A program made the position numbers and the translations under genes. Shown piece by piece: positions 1 to 8,812 of a stretch of 64,000 bases of DNA (positions within the stretch are counted from its first letter, which is position 1; each line of letters opens with the position of its first letter). Below the pieces are notes generated by a model. The model saw nothing but the letters and a program-made list of their open reading frames with translations. It was not told the DNA's origin and ran no database searches. Source of the stretch: an uncultured Eubacteriales bacterium (GTDB lineage Bacteria; Bacillota; Clostridia; Oscillospirales; Acutalibacteraceae); the NCBI GenBank assembly GCA_934692675.1, contig CAKUUD010000001.1:124001-188000 (forward strand), in the 5' to 3' direction.

Positions 1-2
1 CT

Positions 3-3000
3 GATATGTTAAACGTGAAAGTCACAAAAGCTGACCCGAAGTGCATTCTCCCTAAAAACTTGACCGCAACCTACGGCGATACGCTTGGAAGCGTTTTACT
101 TCCCAAACAATCGGAAAGTGAAACCCCAGGTACATGGAAATGGATTGACGGAAGTCAACTCGTTGGTGATGTAACTGAAGGAGGAAATACATTCGCTGCT
201 ATATTCACTCCAGATGATTCCGATAATTACAATACAAGAACTGAGAATTTAACTGTAACAGTGAAAAAGGCCAACCTTGAAGCTAGTGATTTTGATTTTA
301 AAGCATCTAACGCGGTGTACGATGGCAACGAAAAGACTGCAACCGTAACGCTGAAAAGTGACATTGTCGGTGCTGGAGAAATAACATCTGTAAAATATTA
401 TAAAGATGAAATCGAAACCTCGCCGATCGATGTGGGAACGTACAAAGTGAAAATAAATGTTTCCGGAGGTAACAACTATAACGGAGTGGATGGATTAAGC
501 TCTACGGATTGGACTTTTACAATCACTCAGGCCCCAGCAACCAATCCGACAACTCCTACGGCTACTACGATAGCCTATGGAGATAAGTTGTCAAACAGTA
601 AACTTTCGGTAGACGGATGGAAATGGAATGAGCCCAATAAAGTTCCGAATGCTGGTACCGATTACTACATGTCTTATTATGATGTAGAAGACGACACCAA
701 CTATAACTGGTTAAAAGTAGATGACTATGTACCCAGCAAACACAGAGTTGAAAGGAATATACGTCTTACTGTAAATCCGGCAGAACCTACTATACCTGAA
801 ACTCTTTCAGGGACATTCGGCCAGACTCTTGGTGAGATAAAAATTCCTGATGCAGCAGGAGGAACGTGGTCTTGGAAAAATGAAAATACTAGATTGAGTG
901 AAATTGGTGAAAAATTATTTCCTGCAACTTTTACACCCAAGAGCAGCAATTATGCCGAAAAAGAAACAGACTTGAAAGTAAATGTAAACCCCAGACCGAT
1001 AAACAGCAAAGAGATTACGATCTCAGGTGTTAAAGACGAGTATGAATATGATGGAAATACCAGCTCTATCCAACCTGAAGTTACTGTTATAGACAAGCTT
1101 ATAAGCAGTGAGAATCCATTGAAAAAAGACACGGATTATACAGTTAGCTATAGCAGCTTCTCTTGGAAGGAAGATGGCGGAGCAATCGACGGAGGAGTTA
1201 CAATCAAAGGAATCGGAAAGTACACCGGAGAGGCTTCTAAGACGTTTAAAATTAAAGATAAAGTTTTACCGGCAGGAAAGATTAAATTAGATGGCGAGGC
1301 AGAATTTTCACTTTTCAATAGCAAAGTAGATTTTAAATATATGTTTAACGAAGCTAAAACTGTAAGAATAGAAGGCAGCGACGCTGAAACAGGTATAAAA
1401 AATATCTATTATTATATTTCAGACAAAGATTTATTTGCCTCAGAGGGCGAATACACTAATGATGAAATAGAAAAAACAATTTCTCCAAATGGTTGGAATT
1501 TGTACGATAAAGGCACACCGATTGAACTGGGAAAAGGCTCAAAAAATATCATCTATGCAAAAATAGAAGATAATAGTGGTAACAAGAAGTATATAAGTTC
1601 TCAGGGCATCATAGTGTACGACCAAGTAGACGCCATCGTTAATGATGTATACACCAAAACTTCAAAAGAAAATATAGAAATAATCAGCGACTTGAGAGGA
1701 AACACCATAAAGGAAATTATCTTGAACAATGCAAAAGTTGAAGATACGAATTACACTATAAACGGAAGCAAAGTCGTTCTGAATGGAAGTTATCTTGAAA
1801 GTTTACTTGCGGGAGAGCACATGTTTACAGTTAGGTACAATCCTATGGGTGAGGAATTCATCGAAAATTCTACAGAAGGTGACAAGCCTGAAGATATCAC
1901 ATTTACAGTTAAAGTGCAGAAAGCAGGTTTAAAAGCAGAGAATTTTGAGTATACAGAGCCTGAGGATTTACTCTATGATGAAAAGGCAAAAGTAGCCAAA
2001 GTAACTGCAAAACCCGAATTCGAGGGAATAGGAAAAATAACCGTAAAATATTATGATTCAAAAGGAAATCTGCTCCCAGATGCTCCAAAAGACGTGGGAA
2101 CCTACAAGGTAAGGATAGACGTTGCTCCGAGCGACAAATACGAGGCACAAACAGATATTAAATCTAACAGCTGGAACTTCGAGGTGGAATACTTGGATGT
2201 AGGAGAGAATCCTTATAAAATAACTATTTCCGAAGAAGACTATAAACAGGACGACAGCAACTACTGGCTAAAAGATAATAATATGGCGACGATAAAACCC
2301 GTTCAAGAAACCTACAAGATTTCGACAGAACTGAACGAAGGTTATACGTCTGAGTTGAAAGTTTCTTCATGGACACCGGGAACCGCGATTTACTTGCAAG
2401 ACGACGATGGTCATATGACCGATGCGATAAAAGTCAATGTAAATATCTCTCAAGACAAGAATTCTCCAATAGGTTCGATAAAGATCAATGACAGAGATCC
2501 ATGGCAGAGCTTGATCAACGTCATAACATTTGGACTGTTTTTCAAAGAGGAGCAAACAGCGACCATAACAGCTTCGGACGCTGAAAGCGGAATACAAGAA
2601 GCTAAGTATCTGGTATTGTCGAATGACAATTTAATTCAAGGAACGACCACGGAAGAAATTATCGCAGAGCTTGAGGGCAAAAACGGTTGGGTATCGTTCA
2701 CCGGCGGCTCCAAGGATGTGACTTTGAAAGAATATAATAAATACGTAGTGTATGAGAAAATTACCGATAACGTCGGGCACGTTACGTATGTAAGTTCGAA
2801 CGGAATAGTGATATATACTGATTCCCAAGCCGAAAAGAGCGAAATAGAATATGTAAAAGAAACCGAAGAGGATTTGAAATTAAAAATTTTCACAAAAGGA
2901 AATACAATTAAGGATATTGAAGTAAAAGACAAAGAAAACATCAAACGCAAAGTAAATTGCGAGGTTTCCGAAGGTGATGCAAGCACAAACATTATCACAT

Positions 3001-4388
3001 TCCCGTGGGGAGATTTGAACAAACTAGAATTCGGAAACTACACCGTGACCATAACCTACAACCCTCAAGGAGTTGAATACAACGGCACAGGAGATGCGCC
3101 CACCGACTCGACGGTGAATTTAAAAGTGGTTAAAAACCCAACGGTTACAATAGATAAATTTGATTTCACTCCGCCCGGAGATCCAATTTACGACGGAAAG
3201 CCAAAAGAGGCCAAAGTAACTGTAAAAGAGGGAGTTAATGGAGTAGGAGAGATAACCATAAAATACTATGATTCAACAGGTGCTCTGCTCGAAGGTCTTC
3301 CGACGGATGTAGGGGAATACACCGTGAAAATAGAGGTCACCGAGGGTACAAGCTATGGCGAAGTTAAAAATTTAACTGCTGAGAATTGGAAATTTGTAAT
3401 CAAGCCAGCCTTCCCAGAAAACCCAGTAACACCGACGCTTAAGGCCGTAAAATACGGAACAAAACTTTCAGAAATAACTCTGGACGACGGATGGAACTGG
3501 GTAGATGATACGATAGAAACCACAGTCGAAAATCAAGGATATATGGCTTACTACGATGTAGAGGACGACACGAACTATGACTGGTCAAATATAGAAGGGT
3601 ACAACTCTGAACTGCACAGAGTAGAAAGAACTTTGAAACTTACAGTCTTTGTTGATAAATCTGACTGGGGAGAAGAAGTCAAAAACAATGACGAACTAAA
3701 TTATGTCGATAAAGACGGAACCACCAGCACAGAAGTTGTCAAAAAGGACGTAACGTGGGTAAAAGAAGAATCGGACGGAACAAGCGCGTGGTATGGATTA
3801 GATAATTCCGAAGGTGAATTTGAACTTGGTTCAAGATTCTGGGTAAGATGGCTCAGCAAAGACAAAGAAGAATGGGAATATTATTACAATAATCTTGATG
3901 AGAAGCATAAAAATGCGGTAGATTCCGGCAGACTCTGGATATTCTTAGCTGGCGTAACAGCGCCAAATGGCCAAGAGTATGAAGGATTTAATAAAGAAGT
4001 GAAGTTCTATATCCAACTAGGCGAAGACTGGGATAAAGAGGATATAAACGCAGTATTTATCAGCAGTGGAGAAGATGAAATCTTAGACATTTCTTATGTT
4101 GATGATATGTCATCTCCGGCTGGAACCCGAGAATTTGCAAGGCTCACTCTTAAACATTTCTCACCGTATGCTGTTTACGATAACCTAACGGATGAAGAAA
4201 GAGCAGCACTGATGGAAAGCGGAAACAGAAATGAAGCAACTTCAGACGAAGATAACGTAATGTACAGAGTGTGGAGTTTATTCACCACAGGCGATACCGC
4301 CACACCGCTCTTACTCACGGGACTTGCAGTGCTCGTGATAGCTTCAGGAGCAACTCTGATATTCCTCAAGAAAAAACGCAAAAAATAA
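3..4388 (+). CDS. Giant MBG-repeat surface protein with C-terminal membrane anchor (5' end outside window)
   Basis: The reading frame is open from the first bases. Its first residues (DMLNV) match an internal position of the paralogue at 8998-13323 (near 11798), so the true start, signal peptide and probably a GLUG-repeat region lie upstream of the window. What remains is a chain of beta-rich MBG/YDG-like modules of about 80-90 residues, each with a YDG or YNG motif, a KYYDS-type strand and a closing W-F-I strand. Two divergent Ig-like inserts lie around 1260-1660 and 2460-2860. The C-terminus has a TTGD motif, a hydrophobic helix and a KKKRKK tail. This resembles a sortase sorting signal but lacks the proline of LPxTG. 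The role is probably a surface-anchored adhesin or S-layer-like protein. The last 320 residues are identical to those of the 8998 paralogue. Confidence 0.85.
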   Translation, partial: DMLNVKVTKADPKCILPKNLTATYGDTLGSVLLPKQSESETPGTWKWIDGSQLVGDVTEGGNTFAAIFTPDDSDNYNTRTENLTVTVKKANLEASDFDFKASNAVYDGNEKTATVTLKSDIVGAGEITSVKYYKDEIETSPIDVGTYKVKINVSGGNNYNGVDGLSSTDWTFTITQAPATNPTTPTATTIAYGDKLSNSKLSVDGWKWNEPNKVPNAGTDYYMSYYDVEDDTNYNWLKVDDYVPSKHRVERNIRLTVNPAEPTIPETLSGTFGQTLGEIKIPDAAGGTWSWKNENTRLSEIGEKLFPATFTPKSSNYAEKETDLKVNVNPRPINSKEITISGVKDEYEYDGNTSSIQPEVTVIDKLISSENPLKKDTDYTVSYSSFSWKEDGGAIDGGVTIKGIGKYTGEASKTFKIKDKVLPAGKIKLDGEAEFSLFNSKVDFKYMFNEAKTVRIEGSDAETGIKNIYYYISDKDLFASEGEYTNDEIEKTISPNGWNLYDKGTPIELGKGSKNIIYAKIEDNSGNKKYISSQGIIVYDQVDAIVNDVYTKTSKENIEIISDLRGNTIKEIILNNAKVEDTNYTINGSKVVLNGSYLESLLAGEHMFTVRYNPMGEEFIENSTEGDKPEDITFTVKVQKAGLKAENFEYTEPEDLLYDEKAKVAKVTAKPEFEGIGKITVKYYDSKGNLLPDAPKDVGTYKVRIDVAPSDKYEAQTDIKSNSWNFEVEYLDVGENPYKITISEEDYKQDDSNYWLKDNNMATIKPVQETYKISTELNEGYTSELKVSSWTPGTAIYLQDDDGHMTDAIKVNVNISQDKNSPIGSIKINDRDPWQSLINVITFGLFFKEEQTATITASDAESGIQEAKYLVLSNDNLIQGTTTEEIIAELEGKNGWVSFTGGSKDVTLKEYNKYVVYEKITDNVGHVTYVSSNGIVIYTDSQAEKSEIEYVKETEEDLKLKIFTKGNTIKDIEVKDKENIKRKVNCEVSEGDASTNIITFPWGDLNKLEFGNYTVTITYNPQGVEYNGTGDAPTDSTVNLKVVKNPTVTIDKFDFTPPGDPIYDGKPKEAKVTVKEGVNGVGEITIKYYDSTGALLEGLPTDVGEYTVKIEVTEGTSYGEVKNLTAENWKFVIKPAFPENPVTPTLKAVKYGTKLSEITLDDGWNWVDDTIETTVENQGYMAYYDVEDDTNYDWSNIEGYNSELHRVERTLKLTVFVDKSDWGEEVKNNDELNYVDKDGTTSTEVVKKDVTWVKEESDGTSAWYGLDNSEGEFELGSRFWVRWLSKDKEEWEYYYNNLDEKHKNAVDSGRLWIFLAGVTAPNGQEYEGFNKEVKFYIQLGEDWDKEDINAVFISSGEDEILDISYVDDMSSPAGTREFARLTLKHFSPYAVYDNLTDEERAALMESGNRNEATSDEDNVMYRVWSLFTTGDTATPLLLTGLAVLVIASGATLIFLKKKRKK

Positions 4389-4401
4389 TACGAATTAAAA
4401 C
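3444..4401 (+). repeat. Long direct repeat, copy 1 (3' end of surface-protein gene)
   Basis: By eye this block is the same as 12379-13336 (offset 8935). It covers the last MBG-like module, the C-terminal domain, the anchor, the stop codon and the first bases after it. The flanking sequence diverges on both sides, so this looks like recent duplication or gene conversion of the anchor module. Confidence 0.85.
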
Positions 4402-4429
4402 AAGCCTCGGGATTACCTCCCGGGGCTTT
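4402..4429 (+). terminator. Rho-independent terminator of the first surface-protein gene
   Basis: The stem AAGCCTCGGGA / TCCCGGGGCTT has a 5-nt loop and a short T run. Nearly the same hairpin follows each of the other three surface-protein genes. Confidence 0.8.
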
Positions 4430-4451
4430 GTGCTGCGATGATATCGACTTT

Positions 4452-4902
4452 TTAATTCTTAATTATGCTTCTTCTTGATTCTAATTCTTTGAAAATTTTT
4501 ATATCTTCCTCCGAAAACAAATTTATATCTTTACTTTGTGTGACTTCGGCCGTTTCAGAGTTTAATTTTGTATAACCCTTTCTTCCAATTGTATAAACAA
4601 TTACCTTCTCCGGCGATGTCGTATAGTGCTCAATTACATCTATTTCTTCATTTTTATCTTTGTCAAATAAAATCCAAAGTACTTCATCACCGGATCTACT
4701 TTATGTCGAACTCTTTTCTTTTTCCAAAAGAAGCAATCGTATGGCGACCATCTTCATATATCATTTTGCCATTTTCATCGTATTTAGGCTCCAACTCATG
4801 GTCGATCCAGTCGAGAGCCAATTTTAAATCAAATAAAAGTACGAATATACTTCCGCCTATAACTAACAAAATTGTTATTGCTTTTTTCAAACTCCTGCTC
4901 AT
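4452..4902 (-). pseudogene. Frameshifted third copy of the membrane-anchored immunity-like family
   Basis: From the ATG at 4902 (AAGGAG upstream) the frame encodes an N-terminal membrane helix and the family motif GRHTIASFGKRKEFDIK. It then stops at a TAG near 4691. If the frame shifts by one base just after EFDI, the rest of the family is restored: a DEVLWILFDKDKNEEID segment, then GRKGYTKLNSETAEV, SKDINLFSEEDIKIF and a stop at 4452. The two halves together match the paralogue at 5440-5970 over its full length. This is either an inactivated immunity gene or a sequencing error at the frameshift. Confidence 0.8.
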
Positions 4903-4941
4903 TTATAACTCCTTAAATATGTTGGTAAAATCATTTTTGGA

Positions 4942-5391
4942 TTAATCTTCAAAAGAATTAAAAATTTCTTTGTCCTCTTCCGAAAAATCGTCAATATTTT
5001 TGCTTTGAATAACTTCGCTCGTCTCGTAATTTAATTTCGTGTATCCTTTTTCTCCTATGGTGTACACGCAAGATAAAACTTCTTTATATTTTTCTATATA
5101 ATCTATGGTTGCTTCTGGCCCGGATTTTTCTCTATCAATTAAACATTTTGTGGTTTCTCCATCCCAAACACCTTTTTCAATTGAAAATCTCTTGTTGCCA
5201 AATGAAACAATTGTGTGACGACCATCAGAATATGCCTTTTCAGCAATACTATGGCTCGGTTGATTTTTGTCTTTATACTCATCGTGTATAGCTATAATTC
5301 CCATTCCGAATAAAATAAAATATATTAAAAGAATTGGTAACGATATTAAAACCAAAATTGATATTAATGTCCATTTGAAAAATTTTGCCAT
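4942..5391 (-). CDS. Membrane-anchored immunity-like protein, paralogue 2
   Basis: A 149-residue protein starting at the ATG at 5391, which has GGGAGT seven bases upstream; an ATG at 5415 lacks a good site. A Lys-containing N-terminus is followed by a long hydrophobic helix (about residues 6-34). A polar domain follows with the family features: GRHTIVSFGNKRFSIEKG, an SCVYTIGEKGYTKLNYET strand pair and an acidic SKNIDDFSEEDKEIF tail. Positive charge before the helix suggests that the domain faces outside. It lies 48 nt after its paralogue (5440-5970) and downstream of the MuF-type toxin candidate. It has no recognised family. By position and multiplicity it is a candidate immunity protein; this is inference. 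Confidence 0.8.
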   Translation of the reverse strand: MAKFFKWTLISILVLISLPILLIYFILFGMGIIAIHDEYKDKNQPSHSIAEKAYSDGRHTIVSFGNKRFSIEKGVWDGETTKCLIDREKSGPEATIDYIEKYKEVLSCVYTIGEKGYTKLNYETSEVIQSKNIDDFSEEDKEIFNSFED

Positions 5392-5439
5392 TTCATTTAC
5401 TCCCATTGCCGTCATTGGATATTTTTCGGTGCCTTAGAT

Positions 5440-5970
5440 TTAAGAAAATATACTTTTCCACGAAATTTCATATTTTTCCTGGTCATTTTCTGCTTCTGAT
5501 TTTACTATTTCAAGCTTTTCAAAAACAGTTTTATCGTCACCTTGAAAATCATTAATATTTCTGCTTTGAATAATTTCGCCTGTTTCGTAATTTAGTTTCG
5601 TGTACCCTTTTTTGCCCAATGAGTAAACGCATGGAGATGAAGAAGAACGGGTAAAATATCTTATTTCATCGATACATTCATTCTTATCTATATCACATAA
5701 TAGCCAACTTACCTTATTGTTAAATTTGCTCTTCTTTATGTCGAACTCTTTCCTTTTTCCAAAAGAAGCAATCGTATAGCGCCCGTCCTGATGTATTATA
5801 TTCTCATTTTCATCTTTTTCTGATTCTGAGAGCCATTCTTCCATCGCTTTAATACCATGTGCTGCAAGTATAACGAAAACTTTAGGCCATACCAAGATAA
5901 ACGCTCCTACACCTACGGTTAATAAAATTGTGCTTAAAATTTTAAAAATACTTTTCTTAAAAATTTTCAT
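5440..5970 (-). CDS. Membrane-anchored immunity-like protein, paralogue 1
   Basis: A 176-residue protein. Its ATG directly abuts the stop codon of the toxin candidate, and its GAAGGAG site lies inside the last codons of that gene, so translation is probably coupled. Residues 1-40 are a Lys-rich start followed by hydrophobic helix; the rest is a soluble domain with GRYTIASFGKRKEFDIKK, CVYSLGKKGYTKLNYETG and SRNINDFQGDDK. Two further copies follow (4942-5391 and the broken 4452-4902). Tandem membrane-anchored paralogues directly behind a polymorphic toxin are a known arrangement for immunity genes, for example the TipC copies behind the streptococcal LXG toxin TelC. The sequence itself is not recognised. 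Confidence 0.85.
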   Translation of the reverse strand: MKIFKKSIFKILSTILLTVGVGAFILVWPKVFVILAAHGIKAMEEWLSESEKDENENIIHQDGRYTIASFGKRKEFDIKKSKFNNKVSWLLCDIDKNECIDEIRYFTRSSSSPCVYSLGKKGYTKLNYETGEIIQSRNINDFQGDDKTVFEKLEIVKSEAENDQEKYEISWKSIFS

Positions 5971-7209
5971 TTATACTCCTTCAAAAATATGTGTAAATTC
6001 AACTTCAGTTACAAACTCTGTCATCATTCCATTTCGTTGCATGGCTTCGCCTAAATTATTTGCAAGATCTGTGAATGCTAAGCTATTTCGAAATTCTGTA
6101 AAATCATAATCGTCTCTTAGTTTTACTTTGATTTCCCATTTCCCATCTTCTAATTTTCTACCCTCAAGCCATAGGTCAACCTTTTGCACAGAGTAATGAA
6201 GATCAGTTTCTTGATAGGTAAACTCGACCCAAGTTTCGCCCGAATTAAAGTCGTTGCCATTTTTAGTATACTTTCTTATCTCTTCTTTTAATATGTTGGA
6301 TTCTTTGAGGTGTTGAATTAGTAGCTGTTTTGCTTTATTTGACAACCCTTTCCCTTTGCCATACATACCCAACCGGAACATTTCTTGAGCAAGTGGCAAT
6401 TTTTTCAATTTACCAAGATAGTAATCTCCCGTTTCCCAAATTTTATCTTTTACCACGTTATAGAAAGGTAGAAGTAACTTTTCTGCAGGTCCAAGTTGAG
6501 CCAAAAATTCAAAGGCAACATTAAAAGCTATTACAATATATTCTCGTATACTTCCGTCTTTCTCTGCGTGAGCCCTTGGAATCATCGTACATCCGCAATT
6601 AGGATGAAATGGTGGGGCGGTTTCGCCTATTTTTAAGTCAGCTATGTTAAAAGGCTCTTCTTTTGATCTTGCTGCCATTTTACGGCATTTTTCACAAGAG
6701 TTTGGATTCGCTGATAAAACAACCTCATATGATTCTACTCTTTGTTTTTTAAATTCAATTTTTTGTGCTGATGTTCGAGCATCTAAAATAGCATTTCGAG
6801 TTATGGATTCTATTTTACCTCTGACCTTTTCAAAAGTTTCTTTTATACCATTGAAAAAATCATCTAATATATTCTTTTGTATGAAGCTTTTCTCTTCCAA
6901 GTATGTGTCATAAAATGCAAAATTTATATTTTCAAAAAGCCATATTCTAAAGTTTTTAATCCACGAATCTATTTTATCATATAATTCACTTTCTATCAAA
7001 TCATCGACTGGCGCTTCAGGGCTCGTTCCTAATATTTCAGGCCATTCTTTGGCGAGAGTTTCGCGAGTCTTTTCGTATGTTTTTTGAGTGATTTTTCGTA
7101 TAGATTTAGCCAATTCATTGACCATGGATTCTGCTATTGATTCTATTTCAATTTCAAGTAAATCTTTATCCATCGAATAAGAATTATTTTGAATTTTTAA
7201 AATTTCCAC
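5971..7209 (-). CDS. MuF-domain polymorphic toxin candidate
   Basis: 412 residues from a GTG at 7209. Residues 110-212 resemble the phage Mu gpF/SPP1 gp7 (MuF) domain. They include an ARTSAQ segment, the zinc-type pair C172-x2-C175 (SCEKCRKMA) and the signature FHPNCGCTMIPRA (H202, C205, C207). In phages this domain belongs to a minor head protein. Here no other phage gene is present and the domain is joined to a separate C-terminal domain (about 260-412). That domain has a GETWVEFTY strand, DLWLEG and the conserved-looking RDDYDFTEF motif. MuF domains with variable C-terminal domains are known polymorphic-toxin carriers. The toxin activity is not recognised; the membrane-anchored immunity candidates downstream would fit a target outside the cytoplasm. 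The RBS is weak, and the frame stays open about 110 bases upstream of the GTG. Confidence 0.75.
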   Translation of the reverse strand: MEILKIQNNSYSMDKDLLEIEIESIAESMVNELAKSIRKITQKTYEKTRETLAKEWPEILGTSPEAPVDDLIESELYDKIDSWIKNFRIWLFENINFAFYDTYLEEKSFIQKNILDDFFNGIKETFEKVRGKIESITRNAILDARTSAQKIEFKKQRVESYEVVLSANPNSCEKCRKMAARSKEEPFNIADLKIGETAPPFHPNCGCTMIPRAHAEKDGSIREYIVIAFNVAFEFLAQLGPAEKLLLPFYNVVKDKIWETGDYYLGKLKKLPLAQEMFRLGMYGKGKGLSNKAKQLLIQHLKESNILKEEIRKYTKNGNDFNSGETWVEFTYQETDLHYSVQKVDLWLEGRKLEDGKWEIKVKLRDDYDFTEFRNSLAFTDLANNLGEAMQRNGMMTEFVTEVEFTHIFEGV

Positions 7210-7267
7210 GTCTTCTTTTGCCCGGTCGATAACACTATATGTTTTTAAAATTTCATCTTTAATTTCA

Positions 7268-7459
7268 TCATATATTAAATTTGTAAGTTCTGAACTGCGC
7301 TTGTAGCAATTTCCCGCGTTGAGTTAAATTCATAATTTGAAGAGTTTCATTTTCTTTAGCGATGTGGCCTTGTTTTACGAGTATTTCGCAGCTGTCGGGT
7401 AAGTTGTATTTTTTACCAAGGTGCTGTTCATAACTGTTTTTGAAATTTTTATTATTCAT
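7268..7459 (-). CDS. Small hypothetical protein heading the toxin operon
   Basis: 63 residues with a clear AAGGAG site seven bases before the ATG. It is polar, with no membrane segment or signal peptide. Visible motifs are NLPDSCEILVKQGHIAKENE and LTQRGKLLQAQF, neither of which I recognise. It ends 58 nt before the GTG of the MuF protein, and its last codons overlap a stretch that is also open in the MuF frame. It could be a chaperone or adaptor for toxin loading, or the remnant of a longer N-terminal part of the toxin separated by a frameshift. Confidence 0.6.
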   Translation of the reverse strand: MNNKNFKNSYEQHLGKKYNLPDSCEILVKQGHIAKENETLQIMNLTQRGKLLQAQFRTYKFNI

Positions 7460-7509
7460 ATTTTTATCTCCTTAAAAATTACTTTATACTAGTAACCTAT
7501 TAGAGATAA

Positions 7510-7540
7510 AAAAATTGCCCTATTTTGTGCAAAATAGGGC
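7510..7540 (-). terminator. Terminator of the Fic gene
   Basis: The stem GCCCTATTTT / AAAATAGGGC (7517-7526 and 7531-7540) has a 4-nt loop. It is followed on the minus strand by a run of seven T. Confidence 0.85.
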
Positions 7541-7555
7541 ATAAATTATTATTTG

Positions 7556-8704
7556 TTATTCTTGATTAAATATATCAATATATTTTTGATATACGAATAT
7601 TTTATCCTTCTTTTTGTTGTTTAGATTTTTAAGTATATCTTCGCCTACTAGTTTATTAAGTAGTCTTCCTGCGGTAGAAACACTAACGTTTAAAAGCTTG
7701 GAAACTTCTTCAATCCTTATCGTGGGCTTAGAAAATAGGCTCTCATATATAGTTAAAGCGCTTTCGCTTAATCTACCCAAGGTACTTATTTTTTTAATAT
7801 CGTTATTTTTTAATTCTGTTATATTTCTTGCGATTTCTACAGCTTCTTTAGAAGTTTGAATTATTCCAGTCAGAAAAAATTTTATAAATTCCTCATACTG
7901 TCCTTTTTGATGAATGTTCGAGAGTAAATCATAATATACCGAGCGGTGCTTTTTTAAGTATTTGGATAAATATAGAGTAGGTCTGTGAAGTATATTGTTT
8001 ACTGAAAGATATAAAGTAATAAGAAGTCTTCCGAGTCTGCCATTGCCATCAAGAAATGGGTGTATCATTTCAAAATGACTATGAAGTATTGCAGCTTTTA
8101 TAAGTGGGGAAATTTTATCTTCCTCGTGCATAAATTTTTCAAAATTATCAAGACAAGCTCCAAGGTATTCCGCTGAAGGTGGAATATATGAAGCAGAATT
8201 TATAGAATATCCACCAATCCAGTTTTGAGATGTTCTAAATTCTCCCGGAGTTTTATGCTCACCTCTAACACCTGACATCAGTATAGCATGTATTTCTCTT
8301 AGAAGTCTTAGGGAAAGAGGCAAAGTTTTTATTCTTTCAAATCCATATTCAATGGCTTTCATATAATTTTCTATTTCTTTGACGTCATTAGGCACTTCAT
8401 CTTCGATGCCGGCTTCGGATTTTATCAAATCTGAAAAAGTCGCTTTTGTGCCCTCAATTTGTGAAGAAAGAGTCGCTTCTTTTCTTGCGTACATATATAC
8501 AAAATAATTTGGCGAAATTAAGGAGTCCGTCACTTCGTCTAGTCTTCCAATATGTCTATTAGCTTCAGAAATAAGATATATCATTTCACTGTCATACTTT
8601 ATGTCGTTTTCATTTTTTAATGGGAGTGGGGATGGGACGAAGCATGAATACTCAGATTGTCCCTTTCCGATTTTTATAAATTTTCCCGCTCTATTCCTAG
8701 TCAT
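7556..8704 (-). CDS. Fic domain protein (protein adenylyltransferase) with C-terminal winged helix
   Basis: 382 residues from the ATG at 8704, which has AAAAGGAG at the right spacing; the upstream ATG at 8725 does not. The core motif HPFLDGNGRLGR (about 215-226) is the full Fic active site: H215 as base, D219 for metal, and the GNGR loop. Residues 80-85 (SSQIEG) match the [S/T]xxxE[G/N] inhibitory helix, here N-terminal (class II), so the enzyme is expected to be self-inhibited. The C-terminal 70 residues form a helix-turn-helix with VSVSTAGRLLNKL, as in the Fic/DOC-HTH proteins. Such proteins transfer AMP to Ser, Thr or Tyr hydroxyls of targets, often in toxin-like control systems. No antitoxin gene is adjacent. 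Direct repeats around the promoter suggest autoregulation. Confidence 0.92.
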   Translation of the reverse strand: MTRNRAGKFIKIGKGQSEYSCFVPSPLPLKNENDIKYDSEMIYLISEANRHIGRLDEVTDSLISPNYFVYMYARKEATLSSQIEGTKATFSDLIKSEAGIEDEVPNDVKEIENYMKAIEYGFERIKTLPLSLRLLREIHAILMSGVRGEHKTPGEFRTSQNWIGGYSINSASYIPPSAEYLGACLDNFEKFMHEEDKISPLIKAAILHSHFEMIHPFLDGNGRLGRLLITLYLSVNNILHRPTLYLSKYLKKHRSVYYDLLSNIHQKGQYEEFIKFFLTGIIQTSKEAVEIARNITELKNNDIKKISTLGRLSESALTIYESLFSKPTIRIEEVSKLLNVSVSTAGRLLNKLVGEDILKNLNNKKKDKIFVYQKYIDIFNQE

Positions 8705-8736
8705 AGATATTCTCCTTTTCTGCAAATAAAATAATT

Positions 8737-8788
8737 ACATTTGCATTTAATCTCTATAACTGATTATATTATAATCACATTTGCATTT
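8737..8788 (-). promoter_or_regulatory. Paired direct repeats flanking the Fic promoter core
   Basis: The 12-mer ACATTTGCATTT occurs at 8737-8748 and again at 8777-8788, 40 bp apart. One copy overlaps the -35/spacer and the other lies downstream of the -10. This is a typical layout for an operator pair, possibly bound by the Fic protein's own C-terminal HTH (inference). Confidence 0.55.
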
Positions 8789-8791
8789 CAA
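8763..8791 (-). promoter_or_regulatory. Fic gene promoter
   Basis: On the minus strand TTGAAA (8786-8791), a 17-nt spacer and TATAAT (8763-8768) form a near-consensus vegetative promoter 59 nt upstream of the ATG. Confidence 0.8.
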
Positions 8792-8812
8792 GCTTTAAAA
8801 CGCAAGTATTTT

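Noticed and set aside
2636..3022. 128-codon minus-strand ORF in the first surface-protein gene
   Set aside because: Antisense shadow of MBG/Ig-like coding sequence, without RBS.
4260..4388. Classical LPxTG sortase signal at the C-terminus
   Set aside because: The hydrophobic helix and basic tail fit, but the motif before them reads FTTGD and has no Leu-Pro; only a variant signal can be proposed.
4568..4945. 125-codon plus-strand ORF
   Set aside because: It lies antisense to the frameshifted immunity paralogue, whose family similarity is clear on the minus strand.
5971..7209. A prophage, suggested by the MuF (phage head) domain
   Set aside because: No portal, terminase, capsid, tail or lysis genes are near; the neighbours are immunity-like genes and a Fic gene.
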